DNA of 20,477 nucleotides from JBFGCT01 sp041581055 (GCA_041581055.1 JBFGCT010000060.1:1-20477), one strand, 5' to 3'; counted from the stretch's first letter, positions 8,363 to 15,986 are shown. Numbers and translations are program-made. The notes: generated by a model from the sequence alone, not told the origin.

Positions 8363-10308
8363 GATGCCACCTCCGTGCTGTTCTGTGTGCTGTTCTGCGT
8401 GCTGTCGGGGTCGGGGCTGTCGCCCAGCGAGTCGAGGACCTCTTCGATCGCCGCCTCGATCTCGCGGGACTTGAACGGGAGGCCCTGCACCTTCGACAGC
8501 ACCTTGGCGTCGACGAGGTACTTGGCGCGGACGACGTTGGTCAGTTGCCCGCAGTTGAGCTCGGGGACGATGATCCGGCGGTACCGGCGGAGGATGTCGC
8601 CGAGGTCGGGCGGCAGCGGGTTGAGGTGCATGATGTGGGTCTTGGCCACCTTGTGGCCCTTCCGCCGCGCCCGCTGCACCGCGGCGTCGATCGCCGCCCA
8701 CGTCGAACCCCAGCCGAGCAGGATCACGTCGGCGTCGGCGTCGCCCTCGACCACCGTGGGCGGGATGTCGGCGGCGACCGCCTCGATCTTGGCCGCCCGC
8801 AGGTCGGTCATCCGCTGGTGGTTGTCGGGCGTGTAGTCGATGTTGCCCGTCTTGTCCTTCTTCTCGATGCCGCCGATGCGGTGCATCAGGTTCGGCGTGC
8901 CCGGGATCGCCCACGGCCGGGCAAGCGTGGTCTCGTCACGGAGGTAGGGCCAGAACTCGCCGTTGCCGTCGGCGTCGGTGTGGTTGAACTCGGTGGCGAA
9001 CGGCACCGAGATGTCGGGCAGCGAGTCGAGCCGGGGGAGCAGCCACGGCTCGGAGCCGTTGGCGAGGTAGCCGTCGGAGAGCAGGATCACCGGCGTGCGG
9101 AACTTGAGGGCGATCCGCACCGCCTCGATCGCGGCGTGGAAGCACTGCGCCGGGCTGTACGAGGCGATGACCGGGAGTGGCGCCTCGCCATGGCGGCCGA
9201 ACATCGCGATGTTCAGGTCGGACGCCTCGGTCTTGGTCGGCAGGCCGGTGGACGGGCCGCCGCGCTGGATGTCGACGATCAGCAGCGGCAGCTCGCAGGA
9301 GATGGCGAGCGATGTCGTCTCGCTCTTGAGGGCGATGCCCGGGCCGCTCGTGGCGGTGACGCCGAGGTGGCCGGCGAACGCCGCCCCGAGGGCCATCCCG
9401 ACGGCGGCGATCTCGTCCTCGGCCTGCATCGTGCGGATGCCGAAGTGCTTGTGCCTCGACAGCTCGTGCAGGATGTCGCTGGCCGGGGTGATCGGGTACG
9501 AGCCGAGCGTGACCGGGAGCTTGCCGAGCTGGCCGGCGGCGACGATGCCCCACGCCAGCGCGGTGTTGCCGGTGATGCTCGTGTACTCGCCCTGCGGGAG
9601 CTTCGCCGGCCGGACCTCGTAGCGGTGGCCGACCGCCTCGGTCGTCTCGCCGAAGTTGAACCCGGCGAGGAACGACGCCCGGTTGGCCGCCATCACCAGC
9701 TCGTTCTTGGCGAACTGCTTCTCGATCCACTCGAGCGTCGGCTCGGTCGGGCGGGTGTACATGAACGACACGAGCCCGAGCGCGAACAGGTTCTTCGAGC
9801 GCTCGGCGTCGCGCGGCTTGACGCCGAGCGGCGCGCACACCTCCTTGGTCAGGCTGGTCATCGGCACGCGGAGCAGCCGATAGTGCGACAGGCTGCCGTC
9901 GTCGAGTGGGTTCTCGGTGTAGCCCGCCCTTTCGAGGTTGCGCTCTTCGAAGGAATCCTCGTTGACGATCAGCGTGCCGCCCGGTTCGAGGCGGTGCAGC
10001 TCGGCCATCAGCGCCGCGGGGTTCATCGCCACCAGCACGTTGGGCTCGTCGCCCGGCGTCGTGATGTCGTGGTCGGCGATGTTGACCTGGAACGCGGACA
10101 CGCCGCTGACGGAACCGGCCGGTGCCCGGATCTCGGCGGGGAAGTCCGGCATGGTCGACAGGTCGTTGCCGAAGCTGGCGCTGACCGAGGTGAAGCGGCT
10201 GCCCGTGAGCTGCATGCCGTCGCCGGAGTCGCCGGCGAACCTGACGACGAGGTGGTCGAGGACTCGATCGTCGTCGGCCCCGTCGGGCCGTTCGATCGTG
10301 TCGGTCAT
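8359..10308 (-). CDS. korA: 2-oxoglutarate:ferredoxin oxidoreductase, fused gamma-alpha subunit
   Basis: The 649-residue protein has an N-terminal gamma domain (about 15-205, starting VVRFAGDSGDGMQL) fused to the alpha subunit (about 240-630), the arrangement of actinobacterial KorA. The alpha part shows SYPITPASDI (270-279), the DIQRGGPSTGLPTKTE segment (346-361) and LNPLPPD (562-568) typical of 2-oxoacid:acceptor oxidoreductases. Together with KorB it forms a CoA- and ferredoxin-dependent alternative to 2-oxoglutarate dehydrogenase. The ATG at 10308 follows GGGGGA at a 7-nt spacing; the open frame continues upstream but is not family-like there. The C-terminal tail ends in a Ser-Thr-Gln-Asn repeat encoded by a 12-bp tandem repeat. 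A 139-bp gap separates it from the divergent ligB. Confidence 0.96.
8374..8409 (-). repeat. 12-bp tandem repeat encoding the KorA tail
   Basis: Three tandem 12-bp units lie at 8374-8385, 8386-8397 and 8398-8409. The first two differ by one base and the third is diverged. Read on the minus strand they encode repeated STQN residues just before the KorA stop. The unit is four codons, so copy-number changes keep the frame. The last unit on the coding strand runs into the korB Shine-Dalgarno sequence (8374-8370). Confidence 0.8.
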
Positions 10309-10340
10309 ATGGGTTCCCCCGTTGCGTTGTTGCCGCGCGT

Positions 10341-10379
10341 CCGCCATTGGCGGCCTCGTCGCCCCGGCACCGTTGCCGG
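10341..10379. promoter_or_regulatory. two adjacent hairpins in the korA leader
   Basis: CCGCCA-t-TGGCGG (10341-10353) and CCGGCA-ccgt-TGCCGG (10364-10369 and 10374-10379) are perfect 6-bp inverted repeats in the korA/ligB divergent gap. If korA starts from the -10 candidate at 10400-10395, both would fold in its 5' untranslated leader. They could also be protein-binding sites. Short perfect repeats are common by chance at this G+C content. Confidence 0.4.
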
Positions 10380-10394
10380 AGCTTGTCGCTTTGA

Positions 10395-10400
10395 ACCGTA
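10395..10400 (-). promoter_or_regulatory. -10 candidate for korAB
   Basis: On the minus strand this reads TACGGT, fitting TANNNT, about 86 nt upstream of the korA ATG. That would give a leader of roughly 80 nt containing the two hairpins at 10341-10379. No good -35 is visible at the usual spacing. Confidence 0.3.
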
Positions 10401-10401
10401 G

Positions 10402-10440
10402 TGGCCGGAAACCGAAAAATGCGGGACAACCGGCCAGACT
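10402..10440 (+). promoter_or_regulatory. inverted repeat and weak -10 upstream of ligB
   Basis: TGGCCGG (10402-10408) and CCGGCCA (10430-10436) form a 7-bp inverted repeat with a 21-nt, A-rich centre. The right arm overlaps CAGACT (10435-10440), which ends 7 nt before the GTG start of ligB, the same spacing as the leaderless-type hexamers elsewhere in the window although its first base is not T. An operator role is possible but unproven. Confidence 0.35.
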
Positions 10441-10447
10441 TTCGAGC

Positions 10448-11968
10448 GTGGCAACCCTGTTCGACGACCTTGCGGCGGCATCCGAGGCGGTCGGCTCGAC
10501 CACCAGGCGGAACGACAAAGTGGCCGCGCTCGCCACCGTCCTGCGCCGGCTGTCGCCCGACGAGGCCCCGGCGGCGGTCGCCTTCCTGACCGGCACCACC
10601 CCGCTCGGGCGAATCGGCGTCGGGTGGGCGACGCTGGCCGACGTCCGCGTCGACCCGGCGGCCACGCCGAGCCTGACGGTCGGGGCGGTCGACCGGGCGC
10701 TGAACGAGCTGGCGGCGATGGCCGGTGCCGGCGTGATGGCCGGGCGCCGCGAGCGGTTGGCCGCGCTGCTCGGTGCGGCGACCGACCGCGAGCAGCGCCT
10801 GCTGCGGGCGATCCTCGGCGGCGAGCTGCGGCAGGGCGCGCTCGAGGGCGTGATGGCGACCGCCGTCGCGAAGGCCGCCGACGTGCCGGTCGCCGCGGTC
10901 CGCCGGGCGGCCATGATGGCCGGCGATCTCGGCACCGCCGCAGCGGCCGCGCTCGCCGGTGGCCGCGCCGCGCTCGACTCGATCTCGCTCGAACCGCTGC
11001 GCCCTGTCCAGCCGATGCTCGCCAGCCCGGCGGCCGACGTCGCCGAGGCGCTCGGCGGCGGCGGCCCGGCGTCGGTCGAGTGGAAGCTGGACGGCGCGCG
11101 GATCCAGGCGCACCGGCGCGGTGGCGATGTCGCCCTGTTCACCCGCAACCTCAACGACGTCACCGACCGGTTCCCAGGCGTCGTCGACGTCGTGGCGTCG
11201 ATGCCCGGCGGCGACCTCGTGCTCGACGGGGAGGTGATGGGCGTACGCGACGACGGGTCACCCCGCCGGTTCCAGGACACGATGGGCGACTTCGGCGCCG
11301 ATCGCCAGGCCGGACGCGGATCGGAGCTGCGGGCGTACTTCTTCGACATCCTGCACGTCGGCGGCTCGCCGGTGCACGACGAGCCGCTGTCGGCCCGCCG
11401 CGAGCTGCTCGTCGCCACGGTCGAGCCGCCCTCGCGCCTGCCGTCGATCGTCACCGGCGACGCGGCCGAGGCGGACGCGTTCCTCGCCGCCGCGGTGCGG
11501 GCGGGTCACGAGGGCGTGATGGTCAAGGATCTCGACCGGGCCTACGAGGCCGGGCGGCGCGGCGCCGCATGGCGCAAGGTGAAGCCGGTCCACACGTTCG
11601 ACCTGGTCGTCCTCGCCGTCGAATGGGGTCACGGGCGGCGCACCGGCTGGCTGTCCAACCTGCACCTCGGGGCACGGGCCGGCGGCTCGGCGACCGAGTT
11701 CGTGATGGTCGGCAAGACGTTCAAGGGCCTCACCGACGAGCTCCTGCGCTGGCAGACCGAACGGTTCCTGGGGTTGGAGGTCGGCCGCGAGGGCCACGTC
11801 GTGCACGTCCGGCCCGAGCAGGTGGTCGAGATCGCGATCGACGGCGTGCAGGTCTCGACGCGCTATCCCGGGGGAGTGGCGCTGCGCTTCGCCCGGGTCC
11901 GCCGCTACCGCGACGACAAGTCGGCGGCCGACGCCGACACGATCGACGCGGTGCGCGCCCTGTTGTGA
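10448..11968 (+). CDS. ligB: ATP-dependent DNA ligase, LigB type
   Basis: The 506-residue protein is nearly the same length as mycobacterial LigB. It seals DNA nicks using ATP through a ligase-adenylate intermediate. An N-terminal helical domain (about 1-190) precedes the nucleotidyltransferase core. The catalytic lysine is K213 in WKLDGARIQ (motif I); motif III is LDGEVMG (D260-E262), motif IV EGVMVKD (355-361) and motif V WRKVKP (375-380). A C-terminal OB-fold domain (about 385-506) completes the enzyme. GTG 10448 is chosen because MATLFDDLAA begins the domain as in LigB, and a hexamer at 10435-10440 sits at leaderless spacing. No Ku or LigD partner is present. The 52-residue lipoprotein and tdk follow on the same strand, each with its own promoter-like hexamer. 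Confidence 0.94.
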   Translation: MATLFDDLAAASEAVGSTTRRNDKVAALATVLRRLSPDEAPAAVAFLTGTTPLGRIGVGWATLADVRVDPAATPSLTVGAVDRALNELAAMAGAGVMAGRRERLAALLGAATDREQRLLRAILGGELRQGALEGVMATAVAKAADVPVAAVRRAAMMAGDLGTAAAAALAGGRAALDSISLEPLRPVQPMLASPAADVAEALGGGGPASVEWKLDGARIQAHRRGGDVALFTRNLNDVTDRFPGVVDVVASMPGGDLVLDGEVMGVRDDGSPRRFQDTMGDFGADRQAGRGSELRAYFFDILHVGGSPVHDEPLSARRELLVATVEPPSRLPSIVTGDAAEADAFLAAAVRAGHEGVMVKDLDRAYEAGRRGAAWRKVKPVHTFDLVVLAVEWGHGRRTGWLSNLHLGARAGGSATEFVMVGKTFKGLTDELLRWQTERFLGLEVGREGHVVHVRPEQVVEIAIDGVQVSTRYPGGVALRFARVRRYRDDKSAADADTIDAVRALL

Positions 11969-11992
11969 CGGCGTCGGCGGACGGTGGGGCCG

Positions 11993-11998
11993 TAGTCT
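11993..11998 (+). promoter_or_regulatory. -10 hexamer for the small lipoprotein, leaderless type
   Basis: TAGTCT fits TANNNT and ends 8 nt before the ATG at 12007. There is no Shine-Dalgarno sequence in between. It lies 24 bp after the ligB stop, so the lipoprotein could be transcribed separately. Confidence 0.4.
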
Positions 11999-12006
11999 CG
12001 CCGGCG

Positions 12007-12165
12007 ATGAGGTTGTTGCTGGTCGCCGCGTTGCTTCTGGCTGCGGCCTGCTCGGGGGGCGACGACGGCCCGCGGCCGCTCGATCGGATCGACGGGCCGG
12101 CGCAGGTCGACCCTGACTTCCGCGACGGCGGGGGGTCAGACGGCCGGTCCGATCCGGACGGATAG
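12007..12165 (+). CDS. small predicted lipoprotein, 52 residues
   Basis: The short frame encodes MRLLLVAALLLAAAC followed by a Gly/Asp-rich, proline-containing tail. The charged start, hydrophobic core and AAAC lipobox (C15) form a signal peptidase II signal, so the mature product would be a 38-residue lipid-anchored peptide outside the cytoplasmic membrane. The tail is acidic (many Asp) and has no recognised domain. Its ATG has a leaderless-type -10 eight bases upstream. It sits between ligB and tdk; its TAG stop falls inside the loop of the tdk inverted repeat. The function is unknown. It could be a genuine small lipoprotein gene or a chance frame, but a full lipoprotein signal in the right place argues for it. 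Confidence 0.6.
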   Translation: MRLLLVAALLLAAACSGGDDGPRPLDRIDGPAQVDPDFRDGGGSDGRSDPDG

Positions 12166-12176
12166 TGTCCGTCCGG
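12154..12176 (+). promoter_or_regulatory. inverted repeat enclosing the tdk -10, adjacent to its start codon
   Basis: CCGGACGGA (12154-12162) and TCCGTCCGG (12168-12176) are perfect 9-bp arms around the 5-nt loop TAGTG. The hexamer TAGTGT (12163-12168) fits TANNNT and ends 9 nt before the tdk ATG at 12178. The loop also holds the TAG stop of the upstream lipoprotein. The structure could be an operator across the -10, or a hairpin ending the lipoprotein transcript, although no T-tract follows. Confidence 0.6.
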
Positions 12177-12177
12177 G

Positions 12178-12780
12178 ATGGCAACGCTTCGCTTCAGCTT
12201 CGGCACGATGGGCTCGGGGAAGAGCACGGTGGCGCTCCAGATCCACCACAACCTCGCCAGCCGCGAGCTGCACGGCCTGCTGTTGACCGCGCTCGATCGC
12301 GAGGCGAGGCAGGTGACCAGCAGGCTCGGCGTCGCCGCGCCGGCGATCGAGGTGACGCCCGACCTCGACCTGTACACGCTGGCGGTGGACAACTGGCCGA
12401 TCCACTACATGGTCTGCGACGAGGTGCAGTTCTACACGCCGGCGCAGTGCGATCAGCTGGCGAGGGTCGTCGACGACCTCGAGGTCGACGTCTACGCGTT
12501 CGGGCTGTTGACCGATTTCCGCGGGCTGCTCTTCGACGGCACCCGGCGCATGCTCGAGATCGCCGACGATCACGAGCCGCTGCAGGTCGAGGCGCGGTGC
12601 TGGTGCGGGGCGCGGGCCACGCACAACGCCCGGGTCGTCAACGGTGTGGTCACGTACGAGGGTGAGACGGTGGTCGTCGGCGACACCGAGGACTCCGACA
12701 CCCAACCTTTGTTCGGCGACTCGGTCCGCTACGAGCTCCTCTGTCGCAATCACTTCCGCCACGCCGAACTCGGCGCGTAA
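12178..12780 (+). CDS. tdk: thymidine kinase (TK1 family)
   Basis: The 200-residue protein phosphorylates thymidine to dTMP with ATP in nucleotide salvage. It has the P-loop GTMGSGKST (9-17), DEVQF (81-85, with the likely catalytic base E82), the GLLTDFRGLLF segment (109-119) and a zinc-ribbon pattern of C141-x-C143 with C189-x2-H192. TK1 enzymes normally use two Cys-x2-Cys/His pairs, so the C-x-C spacing is slightly unusual. The ATG at 12178 starts the protein four residues before the beta strand leading into the P-loop, as expected. No ribosome site precedes it, and a -10 hexamer within an inverted repeat abuts it. The gene is followed by an A/T-richer 113-bp gap. Confidence 0.95.
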   Translation: MATLRFSFGTMGSGKSTVALQIHHNLASRELHGLLLTALDREARQVTSRLGVAAPAIEVTPDLDLYTLAVDNWPIHYMVCDEVQFYTPAQCDQLARVVDDLEVDVYAFGLLTDFRGLLFDGTRRMLEIADDHEPLQVEARCWCGARATHNARVVNGVVTYEGETVVVGDTEDSDTQPLFGDSVRYELLCRNHFRHAELGA

Positions 12781-12825
12781 CCACGGGCGTCCGGTTTCGC
12801 AGTTCGTGACGTAACGGCGGGAGTC

Positions 12826-12851
12826 GAGCGAACCCGAATGAAATTTCGCTC
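12826..12851. promoter_or_regulatory. inverted repeat between tdk and the HNH gene
   Basis: GAGCGAA (12826-12832) and TTCGCTC (12845-12851) are perfect 7-bp arms with a 12-nt centre; the 8-bp palindrome GAAATTTC (12840-12847) overlaps the right arm. It lies just upstream of the HNH gene's -35. It may be a second regulatory site or a tdk terminator; there is no T-tract. Confidence 0.4.
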
Positions 12852-12857
12852 ACGGTG

Positions 12858-12886
12858 TTGATGATCGAACAACAGTTCGTTATTAT
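12858..12886 (+). promoter_or_regulatory. near-consensus promoter of the DUF222/HNH gene, leaderless
   Basis: TTGATG (12858-12863), a 17-bp spacer and TATTAT (12881-12886) make the best promoter in the window. The -10 ends 7 nt before ATG 12894, so the predicted transcript starts at or beside the start codon. The surrounding 113-bp gap is clearly richer in A/T than its neighbours. Confidence 0.75.
12865..12880 (+). promoter_or_regulatory. SOS (LexA) box in the DUF222/HNH promoter
   Basis: TCGAAC-aaca-GTTCGT matches the actinobacterial LexA palindrome TCGAAC-N4-GTTCGA at 11 of its 12 defined positions. It occupies the spacer between the -35 and -10 hexamers, where bound LexA would block RNA polymerase. 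This predicts induction of the gene by DNA damage. Confidence 0.75.
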
Positions 12887-12893
12887 GTGGGGT

Positions 12894-14243
12894 ATGGAAC
12901 TGGCCGATGCCGTCACCGCCACCTCGGTGGCCGTGAGCGACGTCGGGCGGGTGTGCGTCGACGACTGTGACGCCACCGAGCTGCGGGCGCAGCTGAAGCG
13001 GTTCAAGCAGGTCCACTCCCGATTCGAGGCCCAGCTCGCCCGGCTGACGCACGCCGCCGACGCCGCCGGGGCGTTCATCGGCACCGGGGCCCGCGACACC
13101 GCGGAGTGGTTGGGCAAGCAGACCGGCACCTCGACCCGCCGCAACCGGACCGCGGCCGAGTTGGGCGAGGCGATGGCCAAGAGCGACGAGTTGGCCGACG
13201 CGGTCACCGCCGGCGCCGTCTCCACCGACCAGGCCACCGCCGCGGTCGGCGCAGCCGGAGGTCAGGCGCTCGACGCCGAGATCGTCCACGCGATCGGCGA
13301 CCTGCCGCTCCCGGCGGTCAAGCCGGCCGTGGAGGACTGGCGGGCCCGCGCCAACCCCGACCGTGACGCCGACCTCGCTGACACCCAACGCGCCCGGCGC
13401 TGGTTGAAAGTGACCGACCAGCCCGACGGCATGACCCGGGTCGAAGGATTGCTCGACCCCGAGTCCGGGGCGATCGTCCGGACGACCCTCGACGGGATCA
13501 TGAACCAGAGTGCGTTCGACGGCACCCGCCGCACACGCGACCAGCGCTGCGCTGACGCCCTCACCCAACTCTGCTCGGCGGCGTCGAAGGGCAAGCTGGC
13601 CGGCGGCCGGTCGAACACCAAGCTGATCGCCACCGTCCCGTTCGAGACCATCGTCGAACGGGCCGCCGCCCGCGGCGTCACCCACGTCGGGGTCACCCTG
13701 GATCCCGCCACGGTGCGCCGGCTGGCGTGCGACGCCGGCATCCACCGGCTGATCACCGGACCCGGCAGCTCCATCTTGGACTTCGGGCACGAGAACCGCC
13801 TCGTGTCCGACAACCTGTTCCTCGCCCTCGTCGCCCGCGACCAGCGGTGCAGGTGGCCAGGGTGCTCGATCCGGGCCACATGGTGCGACGCCCACCACAT
13901 CGTCCACCGCGCCGACCACGGCCCGACCGACGACGAGAACCTGGTCTTGCTCTGCCACCGCCACCACCAGCTCAGCCACCAGCGGGGCTGGAAGATGACC
14001 GGCACGGGCGCTGAGCTCACCGTCCATCACCCCGACGGCTCGACCGAGGTGTCGAAGCCACCCGGCGCCTCGCCGCCTGCGGCCACGCCCCGAGCCGGCA
14101 CGACCGGGCGAGAGCCACCGAACCCCCACGCCACAGAATCGGGCGAACCCGCACACTCCGCACACCCAGCGCACTCCGAACCGACGTGCGACCAGGCGAC
14201 GCCGCCGTGGGCAACCGAACCCGAACAACTCACCCTCGCCTGA
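12894..14243 (+). CDS. DUF222 / HNH endonuclease-domain protein (13E12 repeat family)
   Basis: The 449-residue protein has an N-terminal DUF222 region (about 5-300) and a C-terminal HNH nuclease domain (about 315-370). The HNH part shows C319 in CRWPGC, DAHHIVH (332-338) and NLVLLCHRHHQLSH, with the metal and catalytic histidines present. A Pro/His/Ser-rich, probably disordered tail (about 385-449) carries repeated AHS/AHP residues. This is the 13E12 (REP13E12) family, often present in many copies in actinobacteria; its biological role is unclear, and a selfish or DNA-processing function has been suggested. ATG 12894 is chosen because the promoter ends 7 nt before it; an upstream GTG at 12855 would lie within the promoter. 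An SOS box in the promoter predicts damage-induced expression. Confidence 0.92.
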   Translation: MELADAVTATSVAVSDVGRVCVDDCDATELRAQLKRFKQVHSRFEAQLARLTHAADAAGAFIGTGARDTAEWLGKQTGTSTRRNRTAAELGEAMAKSDELADAVTAGAVSTDQATAAVGAAGGQALDAEIVHAIGDLPLPAVKPAVEDWRARANPDRDADLADTQRARRWLKVTDQPDGMTRVEGLLDPESGAIVRTTLDGIMNQSAFDGTRRTRDQRCADALTQLCSAASKGKLAGGRSNTKLIATVPFETIVERAAARGVTHVGVTLDPATVRRLACDAGIHRLITGPGSSILDFGHENRLVSDNLFLALVARDQRCRWPGCSIRATWCDAHHIVHRADHGPTDDENLVLLCHRHHQLSHQRGWKMTGTGAELTVHHPDGSTEVSKPPGASPPAATPRAGTTGREPPNPHATESGEPAHSAHPAHSEPTCDQATPPWATEPEQLTLA

Positions 14244-14276
14244 GACGGAGCTGGACCCACCGGCTGCAGCTCCGTC
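14244..14276. terminator. bidirectional terminator-like hairpin
   Basis: GACGGAGCTG (14244-14253) and CAGCTCCGTC (14267-14276) form a perfect 10-bp stem with a 13-nt loop. It begins immediately after the HNH stop (14241-14243) and ends 2 bp before the stop of the convergent membrane-protein gene (14279-14281). No T-tract is present on either side, as is common for high-GC actinobacterial hairpin terminators. Confidence 0.65.
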
Positions 14277-14278
14277 GG

Positions 14279-14737
14279 TCAGGATCGGTGGGCGGCGATA
14301 GAGATCCAGGTCAGCCCGGCGGCCATCGACATGCCGCCGAGGCGGAGGAACACCCCGTCGACGCTGCCGGTGTCGTTGGCGTAGATGTTGACGATCGACA
14401 CCGCGCCGATGGCGACCATCGCGATCGCCAGGCCGATGACGATGCGCAGCAGCGTGGCGAGCCAGGGGCCGCGGCCGGGGCCCGCGATCCACGCGGCCGC
14501 CACGGCGGCGGCCGTGGCGGACACGAGCACGCTCAGGTTGGGCGGGAGCATGATGAACGACAGCACCTCGACGCGCTGGTCCCACACCTCGAATTGCGAG
14601 TCGCCGCCGCCGATCGACCGCACGCGGTCGAGTTGGAACGCGATGAATCCGAACGAGCCGCCGAGCAGCAGCCAGCCGGTGACCGTCAGATGACGAACGA
14701 GCGCCGCGGCACGCTCGTCATCGTCAGTCCCAGGCAC
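14279..14737 (-). CDS. small four-helix membrane protein of unknown function
   Basis: The 152-residue protein has about four hydrophobic segments (roughly 17-36, 60-86, 92-120 and 128-149) separated by short charged loops and no signal peptide. I do not recognise the family. It starts with GTG 14737, and its first 14 nt overlap the 3' end of the P450 gene, so the two are co-transcribed and probably translationally coupled. The overlap suggests a linked role, for example in membrane association or handling of a hydrophobic P450 substrate, but nothing in the sequence shows that directly. It converges on the HNH gene across a hairpin. Confidence 0.75.
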   Translation of the reverse strand: MPGTDDDERAAALVRHLTVTGWLLLGGSFGFIAFQLDRVRSIGGGDSQFEVWDQRVEVLSFIMLPPNLSVLVSATAAAVAAAWIAGPGRGPWLATLLRIVIGLAIAMVAIGAVSIVNIYANDTGSVDGVFLRLGGMSMAAGLTWISIAAHRS

Positions 14738-15980
14738 AATCGAGCCGTTTGATCCCGTTGATGAAGTTGCTCTGCAGGTAGGCCGGCTCGCCGGTGATCC
14801 GCAGCGAGGGAAGGCGGCGGCGGATCTCGTCGAACATGACGGTCATCTCGCGCCGGGCCAGGTTGGCCCCGAGGCAGAAGTGGGGGCCGCCGGCGCCGAA
14901 GCCGATCTGGCTCGGCTGCGACGGCCGCGTCACGTCGAATCGGAACGGGTCGTCGTAGACCCGCTCGTCGCGGTTGCCCGAGTTGTAGAACATCACCACC
15001 TTCTCGCCGGCGGCGATCGGGACGCCGTTGATCGCGGTGTCCTCGGTGGCGGTGCGGCGGAAGTGGATCACCGGCGACGCCCAGCGGACCATCTCCTCGA
15101 CGGCCGTCTTGGCGTGGGCGTCGAAGTCGCCGTACAGCAGGTCGCGCTGGTCCGGGTTGTCGGTGAGCGCCATCATCCCGTGGCTGATCGCGTTGCGCGT
15201 GGTCTCGTTGCCGGCGACGACGAGCAGGATGAAGAACGAGCCGAACTCCTGGGCGGTCAGCTGCTCGCCGTCGACCTCGGCGCTCATCATCACCGACGTG
15301 ATGTCGTCGGTCGGGTTGGCGCGCCGGTCCTCGCCGAGGGTCTGGGCGTAGGTGAACATCTCCAGCGAGTGCGTCATCAGCTCCTCGTACGACGTGACGA
15401 AGTCGGGGTCGCCGACGCCGAGGATCGTGTTCGTCCAGCCGAAGATCTTGGCGTGGTCCTCCGGCGGGATGCCCATCATGTCGCAGATGATCTCGAGCGG
15501 CAGCGCCGCCGCGACGTGCTCGACGAAGTCGCATGTCCGGTCGGGGAACTGTTCGATCAGCCGGTCGATGATCGAGGCCGCCTTGTCGTGGACGTACTCC
15601 TCGACGCGTCCGATCTCCCTGGGCGTGAAGCCCTTCGAGACGATCGACCGCATGCGGAAGTGCTTCGGGTCGTCCATGTTGATCATCGATCCGAAGAACT
15701 CGATCATCTCCTGGGGGAGGTCGCCGATGTTGGAGCCCTGCCCGGAGCAGAACAGCTTCGGGTTCCGGCTGACGTGCCAGATGTCCTCGTGGCGGGCGAG
15801 CGCGCGGTAGCCGGCGCCCGGGGGGAACGGCATGTCCTCGAGCAGCCGCTCCTCGTAGTGGACGAGGCCGGGCGTGTCGCGCAGGGTGAGGAACGCCCCT
15901 TCGCGGATATCGCGCGGGCCGGCCCAGAACTCGATGTCGGAGAGGTCGAACGCGTCGAGTGGAACCGGTGCGGGCGTCAT
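14724..15980 (-). CDS. cytochrome P450 (actinobacterial soluble type, CYP124/125/142-like)
   Basis: The 418-residue protein is a full-length class I bacterial P450 that would oxidise a hydrophobic substrate using electrons from ferredoxin. The I-helix motif AGNETT (256-261), the K-helix ExxR (E296-R299) and the heme signature FGAGGPHFCLG (361-371, heme-ligating C369) are all intact. The N-terminal part (DDPKHFRMRSIVSKGFTP, 103-120) is like CYP124/125/142 and related groups that act on steroid side chains, methyl-branched lipids or terpenoids; the exact substrate cannot be read. ATG 15980 is preceded by a leaderless-type hexamer and no ribosome site. The longer frame upstream lies antisense to the PIG-L gene. 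No ferredoxin or reductase gene is adjacent. Confidence 0.95.
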   Translation of the reverse strand: MTPAPVPLDAFDLSDIEFWAGPRDIREGAFLTLRDTPGLVHYEERLLEDMPFPPGAGYRALARHEDIWHVSRNPKLFCSGQGSNIGDLPQEMIEFFGSMINMDDPKHFRMRSIVSKGFTPREIGRVEEYVHDKAASIIDRLIEQFPDRTCDFVEHVAAALPLEIICDMMGIPPEDHAKIFGWTNTILGVGDPDFVTSYEELMTHSLEMFTYAQTLGEDRRANPTDDITSVMMSAEVDGEQLTAQEFGSFFILLVVAGNETTRNAISHGMMALTDNPDQRDLLYGDFDAHAKTAVEEMVRWASPVIHFRRTATEDTAINGVPIAAGEKVVMFYNSGNRDERVYDDPFRFDVTRPSQPSQIGFGAGGPHFCLGANLARREMTVMFDEIRRRLPSLRITGEPAYLQSNFINGIKRLDCAWD

Positions 15981-15986
15981 GCCCCG

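Noticed and set aside
8545..10401. Long plus-strand open frame (618 codons) opposite korA
   Set aside because: It is a shadow of korA caused by high G+C at third codon positions; there are no motifs and the composition is abnormal.
12855..12893. Upstream GTG start for the HNH protein
   Set aside because: It would place translation over the -35, SOS box and -10, and adds residues not seen in the family.
12750..14585. Minus-strand open frame (611 codons) opposite the HNH gene
   Set aside because: It runs antisense to the DUF222/HNH protein and through the terminator hairpin and HNH promoter; no family features.
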